From the NCBI GenBank assembly GCA_963824545.1, contig CAWGPP010000001.1, positions 1-64,000 on the forward strand: a stretch of DNA of 64,000 bases, given 5' to 3'. The translations under genes and the position numbers were made by a program. Source of the DNA: Bog-532 sp963824545 (GTDB lineage Bacteria > Actinomycetota > Actinomycetes > Streptosporangiales > Streptosporangiaceae). The notes under the pieces were generated by a model. It searched no databases and had not been told where the DNA came from. It saw only the letters and a list, made by a program, of their open reading frames with translations. This document shows, one piece after another, positions 1-9,779 of this stretch; positions within the stretch are counted from its first letter, which is position 1, and every line of letters begins with the position of its first letter.

Positions 1-171
1 GAGGGAGCCACCGGCGGGCTGATACATGAAGAGGACGCGGAGCAGGCGGCCAGCGCCGGGCGTGCCGCCGGCGTCGTGGCCGCCGCATCTGGTCCAGTGT
101 CCGGATGCTTGATCACCATCCACAGCGGGATGCCCGTGACCGCGCCAATGAATGCGGCCCGGCCGCCGGTT
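1..171. other. window edge, no gene assigned
   Basis: This is the stretch between the window edge and the 3' end of the SNF2 helicase gene. Plus-strand frames 2 and 3 close within 30 bases. Frame 1 stays open but continues as antisense of the helicase and shows no recognisable motif. It could hold the end of a neighbouring gene, but nothing supports a call. Confidence 0.3.
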
Positions 172-3100
172 TCACTCGAACAGGCCGCGGATGTCGTCGG
201 CGTCGAGGCCGGCGCTGAACACGTCGCCGCTGTCGATCACGCTGGCGAACAACTTGGCCTTCTTCGCCTTCAACTCCATGACCTTCGACTCGATGGTGTC
301 GGCGGCGATGAGGCGGTACACCATGACGTTGCGGGTCTGGCCGATGCGGTGGGTCCGGTCCACGGCCTGCGCCTCCACCGCCGGGTTCCACCAGGGGTCA
401 AGGATGAAGCAGTAGTCGGCTTCGGTGAGGTTGAGACCGAACCCGCCGGCCTTGAGGCTGATCAGGAACACCGGCGCCGCGCCGTCCTTGAACTGCTGCA
501 CGACGGCACCCCGGTGACGCGTGCTGCCGTCCAGGTAGCAGTAGGGCACGCCCGAGTCATCCAGGCGCGCGCGTACCTGATCCAGGAATCTTGTGAACTG
601 GCTGAACACGAGGGCGCGGTGCCCTCCGCCGGTCACCTCGCGCAATTGGGCGAGCAGCGCGTCGATCTTACCGGACGGGATGTCCGCGTGCGCGTCGTCG
701 ACCAGGGCGGCGTGCAGGCTCAGCTGCCGGAGCAGGGTCAGCGAGCGGAAGATCGTGAACCGGTTGGCGTTCATGTCGCTGATCAGGCCGAGGACCTTCT
801 GCCGTTCCCGCTGCAGATGGGTCTGGTAGAGCTTGCGGTGCCGCGGGTGCAGGTCTATCTCCAGTATCTGTTCCTGCTTGGCGGGCAGGTCCGCGGCCAC
901 CTGCTCTTTCGTCCGGCGCATGACGAGCGGCCTGATCCGCCGCCGCAGCTGGCCGAGCAGCTCGGGGTGTCCTTTTTCGATCGGCTTGGCGTAGTAGTCG
1001 CGGAAGCGGGCCGGGCTCGGAAACAGCCCGGGTGCGGTGATCGACAGCAGTGACCACAGCTCCATCAGGTTGTTTTCCATCGGCGTGCCGGTCACGGCGA
1101 CCTTGAACGGGGCGCGGACCCGCCGTGTGCACTGGTAGATCTTCGACTGGTGGTTCTTGGCGTACTGGGCCTCATCCAGGATCATCCCGGACCAGTCCAC
1201 GGCCGCGTAGGCGTCGATGTCGAGGCGGAGCAGCGTATAGGAGGTGACCACGGCGTCGGCACCGGCGATGATCTCACTGAGCGGCTGGCCGCGGCGCGCC
1301 ATCGTGTCCGTCACCGCCACAACCTTCAGGCCGGGGGCGAACCGGGCCGACTCCGCCTGCCAGTTCGGTACGACACTCGTCGGCGCCACGATGAGGAACG
1401 GCGCACCGGCTGCCCCCGTGGCAGGGCCAGGGCCGGTGGCTCCGCCGGCTGGCTCCGGCGTCACCTCCCTGGCGTGACAGATGAGCGCCAGGGCCTGGAG
1501 GGTCTTGCCGAGCCCCATGTCATCGGCCAGGATGCCGCCCAGGCCGTGCTGCCACAGGAACGTCAGCCAGCTGAACCCGTCCAACTGGTAGGGCCGCAGC
1601 TGGGCCGCCAGCGACGCGGGCGGTGCGACCTGGCCGACGCCGCCGGCCGCGAGCAACCCGGCGACCTGCCGGCGCCACGCGTCGGCCTGCTCGCTGACCA
1701 GGCCGAGCCCGGCCAGCTCCGCCCAGAACCCGGCCTGGAACCGGCTGATCCGCAGGTCACTGCCGGGCGCGTCCTGCAGCGCCCGTGCCTCCTCGATCAG
1801 CCGGGCCAGGGTCCGCAGCTCGGGTTTGTCCAGGGAGAAGTGAGCGCCGTCCGGGAGCAGCAGGACCGGGTCGCTCCGGCTGAGCGCCATGAACAGGTCA
1901 CGGAACGGTACCTCACGCCCTTCGATGGTGATGGTGATGCCCAGGTCGAACCAGTCGCTGTCGTCCGGCCGCTCACCCGCCGACACGGCAATCTGCAGCG
2001 AGTCGCCGGCCTCCCGGTAGTCCGGGACCTCGCCGGTCACCTCGATCGCGACCCGGGGATGCCCGGCGAGCAGCGGCAGCAGTTCGGTGGTCACCCGCAT
2101 GGCGTCGATGCCGTCGAACTGGGCGCTGTGCAACGGGGCCGGGGTGCCGCTGGCGGGAACCGCATGGACGGTACGGACGGGACCGGTACCGTACAGGCCG
2201 AAGCGGGCCAGTTCGTCGCAGAAACCGGTCACGATGGCCTGTTCGGCATCCAGATCCCGGTATCCGGGCGCGGCGGGAGCCGCGTCCACGTGCGTGCGGA
2301 CGGGGGAGCCGTCGATCTCATACGACCACTCCCAGCCGATGCCGAGGTGGTGCCCGGGAGCGTACGCGGCCGCCAGCACCAGGGTCGGCTCCGAGATGAC
2401 CGGCGCGGTGAACGACCCGTCCGAGGAGGTGACCGTGGCCGCGTGCCGGAGCCGCGGATAGTACTCGTCGCGGAACCGGGACTGCTGCGCGGCGGGAACG
2501 TCCAGCTGCTGCCCGGACAGCGCCATCTGCTGGAGCGCGGGCGGAACCGGCCGGTCCAGCCGGGCCAGCCGGAAACGCCATTGCCCGGGATCGGCGGCGC
2601 GCCCGGGGTCCGCCGGGTCGGCGAAGATCACACCGTGCCCATCGGCGCCCATGAACTGGACCGGCACGACGGGGCGGCCAGCTTCCCCGTTAATCCGGAT
2701 CAGCGGGGCCAGCATCAGCGCGCCGGATTCCGCCGTGCGCGTGACGTCGACGCAGAACTCCGCGGAATTACGCCAGTCCACCAGGCCGTGCCTGCCGTGG
2801 TGCACCAGCCGCAGGCCGGTCTCCTCGGCTTCCTCCAGCAGTGGCCAGAGCTGGCGTGAGCCGAACGCCGACAGATCGATGGTCTTGTCGTCGCCGTAAC
2901 GGTAGGAGCCGTAGTAGTCCGCCTGGCCGGCCTCCGACCGGGACAGCGCGTAGATTTCCCGCAGCAGCCGCACCTGCGCCGGCCGGAAATTGCCGTCGTA
3001 GGCAAGCGAGCCGAGCCTGCTCCAGCTCAGGCTGCCGCCCACCCAGCCCCCATTCTTGCCCGGCCGCACCAGCCGTGCGATCAGCTTCAGCGGAGAGCCG

Positions 3101-3630
3101 GCGGTCATCGGGCCGGATCGGGCCGCCGGGTGCGCGGCCCCGGTCAGCGACAGCTCCATGGCCAGCGATGTCCCGTCGGAGCGGGCCGGGACGGTGGCGG
3201 ACGGGACTTCCAGCAGCGCCTGGAGTGATTGCTCCCAGGACACCGGCTGCGCCTGCCGCTCCGGCGGGGTCGGCTGGGTGAACAGCGTGGTGAGGATCAG
3301 CGCCGCGACGTGCTTGCAGTTGAAGGCGACCGGGCAGCTGCAGTCACCCCACTCGAACTCCGGCCGCGCCTCGGCCGAGAGGTGGGCCGTCGTGGCGTAG
3401 ACGTTGGCACCTTGCCCGCGCACCCGGCCGTGCAGCACACCTTCCGCGGGGTCCCAGTGCATTTCGCGGACCGCCCGCTCCCGCGCATAGCTGAGGCCTC
3501 TCGCGACGGCGGCGGTTCCCACGGCACGTTCGAGAGAGCGGAGGCTGATCTCCGTCAGCACCTGGCGTTGCATGGCACGACGGTATCGGGCCGGGCTGAC
3601 GTTCTGGTCCCGCCGCGCCCTTTTGCTCAT
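172..3630 (-). CDS. SWIM zinc-finger SNF2-family helicase
   Basis: A large Swi2/Snf2 ATP-dependent DNA translocase of 1152 residues. Near the N-terminus is a SWIM zinc finger (CxC at 97/99, then C105 and H107). A long family-specific middle region follows. The C-terminal half has all the helicase motifs: motif I DDMGLGKT, motif II DEAQ, motif III VTGTPMENN, then the second RecA lobe with FSQFTRFLDQV, the DGSTRHRG block, SLKAGGFGLNLT and the motif VI stretch DRTHRIGQT. This matches bacterial HepA-like SNF2 proteins with an N-terminal SWIM domain, thought to remodel protein-DNA complexes. An alternative start is Met20 at 3573, which removes a basic extension. It is transcribed away from the adenosine-kinase-like gene. 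I see no lesion; substrate and partner are unknown. Confidence 0.93.
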   Translation of the reverse strand: MSKRARRDQNVSPARYRRAMQRQVLTEISLRSLERAVGTAAVARGLSYARERAVREMHWDPAEGVLHGRVRGQGANVYATTAHLSAEARPEFEWGDCSCPVAFNCKHVAALILTTLFTQPTPPERQAQPVSWEQSLQALLEVPSATVPARSDGTSLAMELSLTGAAHPAARSGPMTAGSPLKLIARLVRPGKNGGWVGGSLSWSRLGSLAYDGNFRPAQVRLLREIYALSRSEAGQADYYGSYRYGDDKTIDLSAFGSRQLWPLLEEAEETGLRLVHHGRHGLVDWRNSAEFCVDVTRTAESGALMLAPLIRINGEAGRPVVPVQFMGADGHGVIFADPADPGRAADPGQWRFRLARLDRPVPPALQQMALSGQQLDVPAAQQSRFRDEYYPRLRHAATVTSSDGSFTAPVISEPTLVLAAAYAPGHHLGIGWEWSYEIDGSPVRTHVDAAPAAPGYRDLDAEQAIVTGFCDELARFGLYGTGPVRTVHAVPASGTPAPLHSAQFDGIDAMRVTTELLPLLAGHPRVAIEVTGEVPDYREAGDSLQIAVSAGERPDDSDWFDLGITITIEGREVPFRDLFMALSRSDPVLLLPDGAHFSLDKPELRTLARLIEEARALQDAPGSDLRISRFQAGFWAELAGLGLVSEQADAWRRQVAGLLAAGGVGQVAPPASLAAQLRPYQLDGFSWLTFLWQHGLGGILADDMGLGKTLQALALICHAREVTPEPAGGATGPGPATGAAGAPFLIVAPTSVVPNWQAESARFAPGLKVVAVTDTMARRGQPLSEIIAGADAVVTSYTLLRLDIDAYAAVDWSGMILDEAQYAKNHQSKIYQCTRRVRAPFKVAVTGTPMENNLMELWSLLSITAPGLFPSPARFRDYYAKPIEKGHPELLGQLRRRIRPLVMRRTKEQVAADLPAKQEQILEIDLHPRHRKLYQTHLQRERQKVLGLISDMNANRFTIFRSLTLLRQLSLHAALVDDAHADIPSGKIDALLAQLREVTGGGHRALVFSQFTRFLDQVRARLDDSGVPYCYLDGSTRHRGAVVQQFKDGAAPVFLISLKAGGFGLNLTEADYCFILDPWWNPAVEAQAVDRTHRIGQTRNVMVYRLIAADTIESKVMELKAKKAKLFASVIDSGDVFSAGLDADDIRGLFE

Positions 3631-3709
3631 CCGCGGTGATGTCCCGCAGGCCCGGGACCGGGGTTAGTGTTTTCCCGTTCACCCGGCCCGGACGCGGAGA
3701 GGTGCGGCG

Positions 3710-4204
3710 ATGGCAGGAACGGTTTCGTTCGAGGTGGTCTCGCTGGAGAAGCCGGAAGACGTGAACGTGATCGTCGGCCAGGCTCATTTCATCAAGACGG
3801 TGGAGGATCTGCACGAGGCGCTGGCCGGGGTGAGCGCCTCGCTCCGGTTCGGCGTGGCCTTTTGTGAGGCCTCCGGTGCCCGCCTGGTCCGCAGGTCAGG
3901 AAATGACGCCGAACTGACCGGCCTCGCCGTGCGGAACGCGGAGGCGATCGCGGCCGGTCACTCGTTCGTGATCATGCTGCGCGATGGATTCCCGGTCAAC
4001 GTCATGAACCAGGTCAAGGCGGTACCGGAGGTGTGTACGGTGTTCTGCGCCACGGCCAACCCGGTGGCGATCCTGGTCGCCGCCGCCGGCGACGGCCGCG
4101 GTATCGCCGGGGTCATCGATGGCCTGCCGCCGGTCGGCGTGGAGGCGGACACGGATGTGGCCGCCCGCCACCGTCTGCTCAGGGAGTTCGGCTACAAGCT
4201 CTGA
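3710..4204 (+). CDS. adenosine-specific kinase family protein (DUF355)
   Basis: A 164-residue protein of the small adenosine-specific kinase family (PF04008), of normal full length. Family-typical blocks are visible: the N-terminal part with NVIVGQAHFIKTVEDLHEAL, the central FGVAFCEASG followed by LVRRSGND, and the C-terminal PVAILVA...GRGIAGVIDG segment. The name rests on limited work on archaeal and bacterial homologues; the physiological substrate is uncertain. A GAGAGGTG ribosome-binding site lies about 8 bases before the ATG. The gene diverges from the SNF2 helicase across a gap of about 80 bases and looks monocistronic. Confidence 0.85.
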   Translation: MAGTVSFEVVSLEKPEDVNVIVGQAHFIKTVEDLHEALAGVSASLRFGVAFCEASGARLVRRSGNDAELTGLAVRNAEAIAAGHSFVIMLRDGFPVNVMNQVKAVPEVCTVFCATANPVAILVAAAGDGRGIAGVIDGLPPVGVEADTDVAARHRLLREFGYKL

Positions 4205-4225
4205 CGAGGTCGCTGACCGCGGCGG

Positions 4226-4489
4226 TCACGGGGACGCCGCCGTCCGGGCCTCGACCCGCGCGTTGGCACGTACCAAGGTGGCGCGCGAAGCGCGGTAATG
4301 ATGCCCGCACAGCCACAGATCCTCGTGACCCTGACCGTCTGCCACCGGGATCATCACCTTGAACTGGGGTTTCGCCGGGCAGCAGCAGGCCCGGGCCGGG
4401 GCGTCCGGTACCGGCCAGGTAAGTGCCGGGCTGCCGCCTGTGTGGTTGTCGCGCGTCCGGTCGCTGCCTGCTGGATGTCCATTGGTCAT
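4226..4489 (-). CDS. small Cys/His-rich protein, DUF7455-like
   Basis: An 87-residue protein with a putative zinc-binding core: a CCCPAKPQFKV segment, about 20 residues, then LWLCGHHYRASRATL. This cysteine cluster followed by LxCGHHY resembles the short DUF7455 proteins common in actinomycetes, probably a one-metal ribbon of unknown function. The N-terminal 30 residues are low complexity. The start has only a weak ribosome-binding site, so the true start could lie further in. It converges with the adenosine-kinase-like gene, with a gap of about 20 bases. Confidence 0.6.
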   Translation of the reverse strand: MTNGHPAGSDRTRDNHTGGSPALTWPVPDAPARACCCPAKPQFKVMIPVADGQGHEDLWLCGHHYRASRATLVRANARVEARTAASP

Positions 4490-4667
4490 TCACCAACGAT
4501 GCGCGATTCTTTCTCCCCGTCAGAGGGGCTTATGGCATCTGACGGCTGTGGCCAAGGTCCCGCGCCGGCCGGCGCGGGCCGTGATACCCGATGACACGTG
4601 GCCGGACACGTCATCGCCGGTTGCGGATGGGCCTGTGCCTGTGCCTGTCGCCACTGCGTGAGCACGC

Positions 4668-4694
4668 CGGGCCCGGTTTACCCGGCCGGGCCCG
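4668..4694 (-). terminator. GC-rich inverted repeat downstream of the DUF1918 gene
   Basis: Perfect 9-bp arms CGGGCCCGG (4668-4676) and CCGGGCCCG (4686-4694) around a 9-base loop, starting 22 bases beyond the stop of the minus-strand DUF1918 gene. There is no clear T-run, as is common for terminators in high-GC actinomycetes. Confidence 0.5.
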
Positions 4695-4715
4695 AATCGC
4701 GCCGTCGCGGCGGGT

Positions 4716-4916
4716 TCAGCCTGCCTGCGGAGCGGGATGGTGCTCGACCAGGGTGCCGGAGGACGGCATGAACACGGTCTCACGGCCGTTCGCCCACCGC
4801 ACCAGATAGGGGGGTGCGCCGTCGGTGCCATGGACCTCGGCGATTACGCCTTCCCGGTCCCCGTCGCCCTGGTGACGGCCCCGGACCACAATCTTGTCAC
4901 CCACTTCTGCGTGCAT
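4716..4916 (-). CDS. DUF1918 domain protein
   Basis: A 66-residue protein matching the DUF1918 family of short actinobacterial proteins. It begins MHAEVGDKIVVRGRHQGD, continues with a GVIAEVHG turn and PPYLVRW, and ends with the typical VFMPSSGTLVEHH. The family adopts a small beta-barrel; no function is established. I place the start at the ATG at 4916 because an AGGAGGG ribosome-binding site sits just upstream; the longer ATG at 4931 would place that site inside the coding region. Confidence 0.82.
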   Translation of the reverse strand: MHAEVGDKIVVRGRHQGDGDREGVIAEVHGTDGAPPYLVRWANGRETVFMPSSGTLVEHHPAPQAG

Positions 4917-4931
4917 GTCGTCCCTCCTCAC

Positions 4932-5222
4932 CTAGGATGCCGGCAGCCTGGTGCGGTGACGGCGACGGCAACAGGGCCAAAGGTCCGGACGCCGCGCGCC
5001 GTCAGTCTCCCTGGCCGCCGGCGCGCCTCCCGGGGCGGCCGCCGGCGGGTGCGACCGCCCGACCTGCCGCGCCTTTTCTGCAGCCGTAATGTCTGCATCG
5101 CGGCCCTATTCATGCGGGCATGGTCCCGGTGCGGGGCGCCTCTACCGGGGAAAACATCGTTGTCCTTCGATGAATGTCAACCATTCACCGAACTAATCCG
5201 TAAATTCCGGACAGAATGAAAT
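4932..5222. other. intergenic region, no gene seen
   Basis: About 290 bases between the DUF1918 gene and the truncated permease. GC content drops toward 5150-5225. No coding frame or clear repeat is visible. The truncated permease reading frame is closed by a TGA at 5217-5219, immediately before its first possible codon. Confidence 0.4.
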
Positions 5223-6005
5223 TTGCGCATATGTGACCACTATGCCGGCACCTTGTACGTCAACGAGGAAGTCAAGCACCGCCGGGTGAACCCGGGCCGC
5301 GCGGCCATGCTGGCCGTCGGCCTGCTGGCCATCATCTATACGCTGGCGCAGGTCGGCTTCCAGGGCGTGCTCTCACCGGCCAAGCTCGCCGCCGCCTCGG
5401 CCAACGGCACCGCGCTCGTGGACGTGGCGAACGCGCTCGGTGGCGGTTTCTGGGCGAAGGTGATGGCCCTGTCGATCGCGCTGTCGGTCATTGCCGCCAC
5501 CGGCACCGGCATCGTGCTCAGCTCCCGGCTCGTCTACGGCATGGCCAGTTACCGGGTCCTGCCGCAGTTCCTGGCCAACGTCTCCCGCCGGTTCGCCACC
5601 CCCGTCGCGGCCAGCATCATCGTGGGGCTGCTCATCATCGGGCTCAGTTCCGTCTACTTCCTGGCCACCTCGGTGCAGAACGCGTTCACCGACGTGATCG
5701 ACGTGACCGGCCTGCTGTTCTCGATCTTCTACATCCTCACCGCCCTGACCGTCGTGGTGTACTACCGGCGCCGCCTGACCGCGAACCTGTGGGAAGCGGT
5801 GGTGCTGGGGGTGCTCCCGCTGGCCGCGGCCGGGTTCCTCGGCTGGATCCTGGTCAAGTCGCTGCTGGCCGCGCCCGCGACGCAGCTCTGGTCGCTGGCC
5901 GGCATCATCATCGCCGGGCTGATCATGATGGTGGTCGCACGCGTCGTGCTCCAGTCGTCGTTCTTCCAGATCCGGCGGGAGAGCGCGCCCGGCCAGCGGC
6001 ACTGA
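5223..6005 (+). pseudogene. APC-family amino-acid permease, 5'-truncated
   Basis: A 260-residue frame with about six hydrophobic helices that matches only the C-terminal half of an APC-superfamily amino-acid permease, normally about 450-500 residues. The homology begins at the conserved NEEVKHRR cytoplasmic segment and runs to a normal C-terminus. The only start is a TTG at 5223 with no clear ribosome-binding site, and an in-frame TGA precedes it directly. The first six or so helices are therefore missing, most likely by deletion, and a functional transporter is unlikely. Confidence 0.75.
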
Positions 6006-6106
6006 GAGGGGTCACCTGCGGCTGGCGGGCGGCCGGGGTGACCACCGGCTGGCGGGCGGCCGGGTATAACGGGCGGCGCGGTGACCGCGGCTGGGCGGCG
6101 CCGCCG

Positions 6107-7111
6107 TCAGCGCAGCGTACGGGCCGGCCGGGCCTCCCATGAGGTCCACAGCGGGCGGTACCCCTGCCGGTTCCAGAACGGCCCGGACAGCGGATTGACC
6201 TGCTCATAGTGCAGCAGGGTGACCGCCACCCCGGCCGCGTCCGCCTCGTGGTGCAGATGCTCGACCAGCGCGGGGGCCATGCCCTGGCCGCGCTCACCGG
6301 GCTGTACGTACATCAGTTCCAGGTAGGCCACGGGATCTGGTCCCGCCATCGGCGCGATCCAGCTCGCAGCCTCGGGCGGCTCGGCGTAGAGCAGGCCGGC
6401 CGGCTCGCCGTCGTGCTCGGCGAGCCAGGTCCAGGCGGCGGGGCCGGCGAGCAGCGGCTCGGCCTCGCGCCGCAGGGCTTCCGCGGACCACGGCCGTTCG
6501 ATCACGGTGCCGAAATGCGCGTCGAACCGGATCGTCTCCATACCCAGGCGGACCACAGCGTCGATGTCAGCGGGCCCGGCCCGCCTGATCTGGACGCCGC
6601 GCCGGGGCGGGGGAAACGCCCCATCCACGGCGTGCCCCGGCCGTGTACCGGCAGGCCCGCCCGCCCGGCGTCCGGCGGGACGCGCCGCGATCACCGCACG
6701 CGCCGCCAGCCCGTGCCGCAGCAGAGCCAGCGGGCCATCGACGTCCCGGCTGGGCCAGGTGACCACGGCGGCCGTGTCGTCGGCGCCAGCCTCGGGCACG
6801 GCAGCCAGATGCGTGTGCCACTGGGCCAGCAGCTGATCGAGTGCGCCCGCCACGTCCGGCCCCGCGGTCTGCACGGTGAGCCGGAACCGGCTAGTCGCTC
6901 CCCAGGTCAGCTCCAAGGATCCGGGGGCGTCCCGCCAGTGCTCGCAGCGGCCGACCGCGGCCAGCCGGCCGTCCGGGCCGGTGACGGCGAGCTCGACGCC
7001 ACAACCGTCGGCCGGGGCGCCGGGGGCGGGCAGCAGGGGGTCGGTCGCCTGCCAGCGCCGCGCGACGGCGGCGGTGACATCAGCGATGTCATCTGCTGTA
7101 ACGGTTGGCAT
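6107..7111 (-). CDS. two-domain GNAT N-acetyltransferase
   Basis: A 334-residue protein. The C-terminal half (about 175-330) is a clear GNAT domain: it starts IRRAGPADIDAVVRLG, has the acetyl-CoA loop ERGQGMAPALVEHL after LELMYVQP, and ends NPLSGPFWNRQGYRPLW. The N-terminal half looks like a degenerate second GNAT-like domain, an arrangement found in actinomycete proteins of unknown substrate. The start is supported by GGAGG about 6 bases upstream of the ATG. It appears to be transcribed alone. Confidence 0.8.
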   Translation of the reverse strand: MPTVTADDIADVTAAVARRWQATDPLLPAPGAPADGCGVELAVTGPDGRLAAVGRCEHWRDAPGSLELTWGATSRFRLTVQTAGPDVAGALDQLLAQWHTHLAAVPEAGADDTAAVVTWPSRDVDGPLALLRHGLAARAVIAARPAGRRAGGPAGTRPGHAVDGAFPPPRRGVQIRRAGPADIDAVVRLGMETIRFDAHFGTVIERPWSAEALRREAEPLLAGPAAWTWLAEHDGEPAGLLYAEPPEAASWIAPMAGPDPVAYLELMYVQPGERGQGMAPALVEHLHHEADAAGVAVTLLHYEQVNPLSGPFWNRQGYRPLWTSWEARPARTLR

Positions 7112-7189
7112 CGGCGTCCTCCGTGTGCTGCAGTGCTCTCGGACCCTCTGGCCGCCAGGCCGTCGTGCCGGGCATGAACCGGGGGCTTC

Positions 7190-9397
7190 CTACTCGCCGA
7201 TGTCGGCCAGGCTGTCCTGAGCCTGGCTGGTCAGCGGATCTCCCGGTGGCAGGGCCCGCGCGCAGCGGTCTGCGGTGTCGCGGAGCAGCGCCCTCGCGTC
7301 ACCGAGTCGCCCCACCTCGTAGTAGGCGAGCCCGAGACGGATACGGACATCGAGGGTATCCGGGTGATCGGCGCCCAGCACTTGCTCGTAACCGGAACGG
7401 GCCTGCTCGTAGGAATGCACCGCGGCCGCCATCTTGCCCGCGGTGTGGTAGCTCGAGCCAAGCTTGGCGTGCATCCTGATCGTGTCGAGATGATCGGGCC
7501 CGAGGGTGCGCTCGCGACCGGCCAGTACCTTCTTGTAGGCGGAGATCGCGTCCTTGACCTGGCCCGCGGCCAGCGAGGCATCGGCGAGACCCTGGCGCGT
7601 CGTCAGGGTTTCCGCATCGCGGGATCCCTGGACGCGCTCCCGGCCGGAGAGTGTGCGCCGGTACAGCCCGGCCGCGTCCGCGGGCTGGCCTGCGGCCAGG
7701 TAGGCGGCCGCGAGCTCATCGCGCGCCCCCAGCGTGTCGATATTGTCCGGGCCATACAGCCGTTCGTAGTCACCCGCCACCTGGTCCAGGACGGCGATCG
7801 CGTCCCGTAGCTGGCCGGCGGCGACCAGCGCGTGACCGAGATCACGCCTGGCCACCAGGACCTCGTGATGGCCGGAGCCGAGGCTGCGGGCGCGGCGCTC
7901 CACCACCCACTGCACCCACCGGACGGCGTCGGTGGTCCGGCCCGCCGCCAGGTAGGCGCTGATCAGCCGCTGGACCGCGGCCAGCGTGTGCGGATGGTCG
8001 GCCCCGAGCAGCCGTTCGCTGACCGAGGCGAGATCACGCCAGTAGTCGGCGGCCGGCCCGGTCAGGTGTGCGTCGTCCAGGCTCTGCCCGGCCCGCTGGA
8101 GCACCGGATGGCAGCCGCCCGCCCACAGCAGATCCCCGGCGGCTTGCGACAGGCTCGCCGCGCACGAGCGCAGGCTCTCGGCCAGCCATCCGGTCGGCTC
8201 GTCCCGCGGCCAGGCTTCGGTCAGCGCGTCCGCCGCCACCCGCGCGGCATGCTCCAGCATCGCCTCCGGCATCATGGCCCGCAGCGCCGACTGCAGCACC
8301 GGGCTGATCCGGACCATCGGGGGCGTCGTCGTCCGGTCGATGGTGAGCAGGCCCGCACGCTCCAGCACCAGCACGGCCCGGCCGGCGCTTTGCCGGTCGG
8401 GGCGGCCGCCGGGGCCACTCGGACCCTGGTCGGCCAGGTAGTCGCAGGCGGCGGGCGTCGACAGCACCACGGCGGGAATGCCATGGCCGTCGAAGAGGGC
8501 GATCAGGGCCAGCAGCGATTGCGCGGGTGCGTCCGGCGACAGCCAGTCGGCCTGCTCAAAGCAGAACGTCCAGGTGACGGCGGCGGCCGGGAGCTGGCCG
8601 GCGGTCCCTTCCGTCATCTGCTCCCGCCTGCGGACGAACGCCTCCTGGTAATCACGGCACGTCCACGCCGAGCTGGTGATCACCGAGCAGGCCTGCGCCA
8701 TCGCCATCGGCTCGCAGCCCAGATCCTTGACCAGATCGATCGCGCCCAGACGCCGGTCAGGGTCGGCACTGAGCCGTCCCATCAGGTAGTTCAGTGCCTC
8801 ACGGTTGCTGAACAGCCCGACCGGCAGCACCTGCGCCTCGCTGGGCAGGGTCACTGAATCGGCCGTCGTGATCAGGACCCGCCCGGCTGATCCGGCCGGC
8901 CACAGCCCGCGCAGATCTGCCGAGCCGGACAGATCGTCGAGGACCAGCAGCCACGGCCTGCCCGTCTCGTTCAGCCAGCCGACAAAGCGGGCCGCCACTG
9001 ACTCGGCGCTGCCGACGGGGGCAGTTTCCGATATGGCCGCGGCCGCCTCGCCGTAGGCGGCCAGCACCGACGTCCGGCCGGTGGCGACCGCCCAGACCAG
9101 CAGGTCGATGTTCCGGGACTGCCAGAGCGACTCGGCGGCGGCGACCGCGAGCTGTGTCTTACCGGTCAGCCTCAGCCAGTCCGGCCCGGCCGGGCCCTCG
9201 GCCCGGCCGGATACCAGCGCGACCGTCGCGCCCGGCACCAGCGCCGTGCCCAGGGCCGGTGCGGACTCCGGCCGCGGGCTGAACTCGTTGGCCCGGGCGG
9301 GCATCGCCCCCACCCGGACCGGCCACTGAATCACGGCGCGCCGCGTATCCGCCCGCTCAGCGACCGGACTGTCCGAGGCGGTCATGCTGTGCATCAC
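7190..9397 (-). CDS. STAND-type NTPase with C-terminal TPR repeats
   Basis: A 735-residue protein resembling actinomycete NB-ARC/TPR regulators. Around residue 80 a P-loop-like LTGKTQLAVAAA is preceded by PDWLRL. The next 250 residues include WLLVLDDLSG (Walker B) and GRVLITTAD (sensor-like). The C-terminal 270 residues hold at least five 42-residue TPR units of the kinesin-light-chain/FxSxx type, each built around G.DHPDTL...LG.AY..AG. Such proteins are often signalling or regulated-antibiotic factors; the partner is unknown. Start choice is unclear: GTG 9397, ATG 9394 and ATG 9385 follow one GGAAGG site. No effector domain is fused at the N-terminus. Confidence 0.8.
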   Translation of the reverse strand: MMHSMTASDSPVAERADTRRAVIQWPVRVGAMPARANEFSPRPESAPALGTALVPGATVALVSGRAEGPAGPDWLRLTGKTQLAVAAAESLWQSRNIDLLVWAVATGRTSVLAAYGEAAAAISETAPVGSAESVAARFVGWLNETGRPWLLVLDDLSGSADLRGLWPAGSAGRVLITTADSVTLPSEAQVLPVGLFSNREALNYLMGRLSADPDRRLGAIDLVKDLGCEPMAMAQACSVITSSAWTCRDYQEAFVRRREQMTEGTAGQLPAAAVTWTFCFEQADWLSPDAPAQSLLALIALFDGHGIPAVVLSTPAACDYLADQGPSGPGGRPDRQSAGRAVLVLERAGLLTIDRTTTPPMVRISPVLQSALRAMMPEAMLEHAARVAADALTEAWPRDEPTGWLAESLRSCAASLSQAAGDLLWAGGCHPVLQRAGQSLDDAHLTGPAADYWRDLASVSERLLGADHPHTLAAVQRLISAYLAAGRTTDAVRWVQWVVERRARSLGSGHHEVLVARRDLGHALVAAGQLRDAIAVLDQVAGDYERLYGPDNIDTLGARDELAAAYLAAGQPADAAGLYRRTLSGRERVQGSRDAETLTTRQGLADASLAAGQVKDAISAYKKVLAGRERTLGPDHLDTIRMHAKLGSSYHTAGKMAAAVHSYEQARSGYEQVLGADHPDTLDVRIRLGLAYYEVGRLGDARALLRDTADRCARALPPGDPLTSQAQDSLADIGE

Positions 9398-9779
9398 CTT
9401 CCGTACCCTGAGGGCGCGCCCATGCTCCCCGGATTGCCAGCAAAGGAGCCAAAATAACCGATAAAGGCGCGGAAAGCCATCGGTCCGTTTCCCCGGCGGC
9501 GGCCACTCTCGCGTCAGTCAGCCGGCCAAAGGTGCCGCGAGCCGTTGCCCGCCGTCCGGTATACGGGCCACCTACCCATGTGGGCAATTCTGCGCGGAAA
9601 CAGCATTATGAAGCACAGCGAACCGCTGCCTCTCAAAACGTACACCCATGGCCGGGGCGGGCCTCCGGCTGAGGGCGGCTGTCTTCTCCATCGGCACTCC
9701 ATCGCCGGCACATGGGGGATCCTCGTCGGCGCGTTACCAAGAGGGCATAGCCCCGCAGGCTGCAACCGGAGGTGACGTG
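9398..9779. other. intergenic region upstream of the SMR gene
   Basis: About 380 bases between the divergent STAND/TPR and SMR genes. A low-GC patch lies at about 9560-9645. I looked for the conserved cores of guanidine-sensing riboswitches because they often precede SMR genes and found none by eye. No coding frame is convincing. Confidence 0.35.

Noticed and set aside
1150..2859. Long plus-strand open frame (569 codons) across the SNF2 helicase
   Set aside because: It is antisense to a gene with all helicase motifs; the translation is rich in Arg/Gly/Pro and has no domain. A typical high-GC shadow frame.
9398..9779. Guanidine riboswitch upstream of the SMR gene
   Set aside because: The known conserved cores could not be found by eye; only the gene type suggested the idea.
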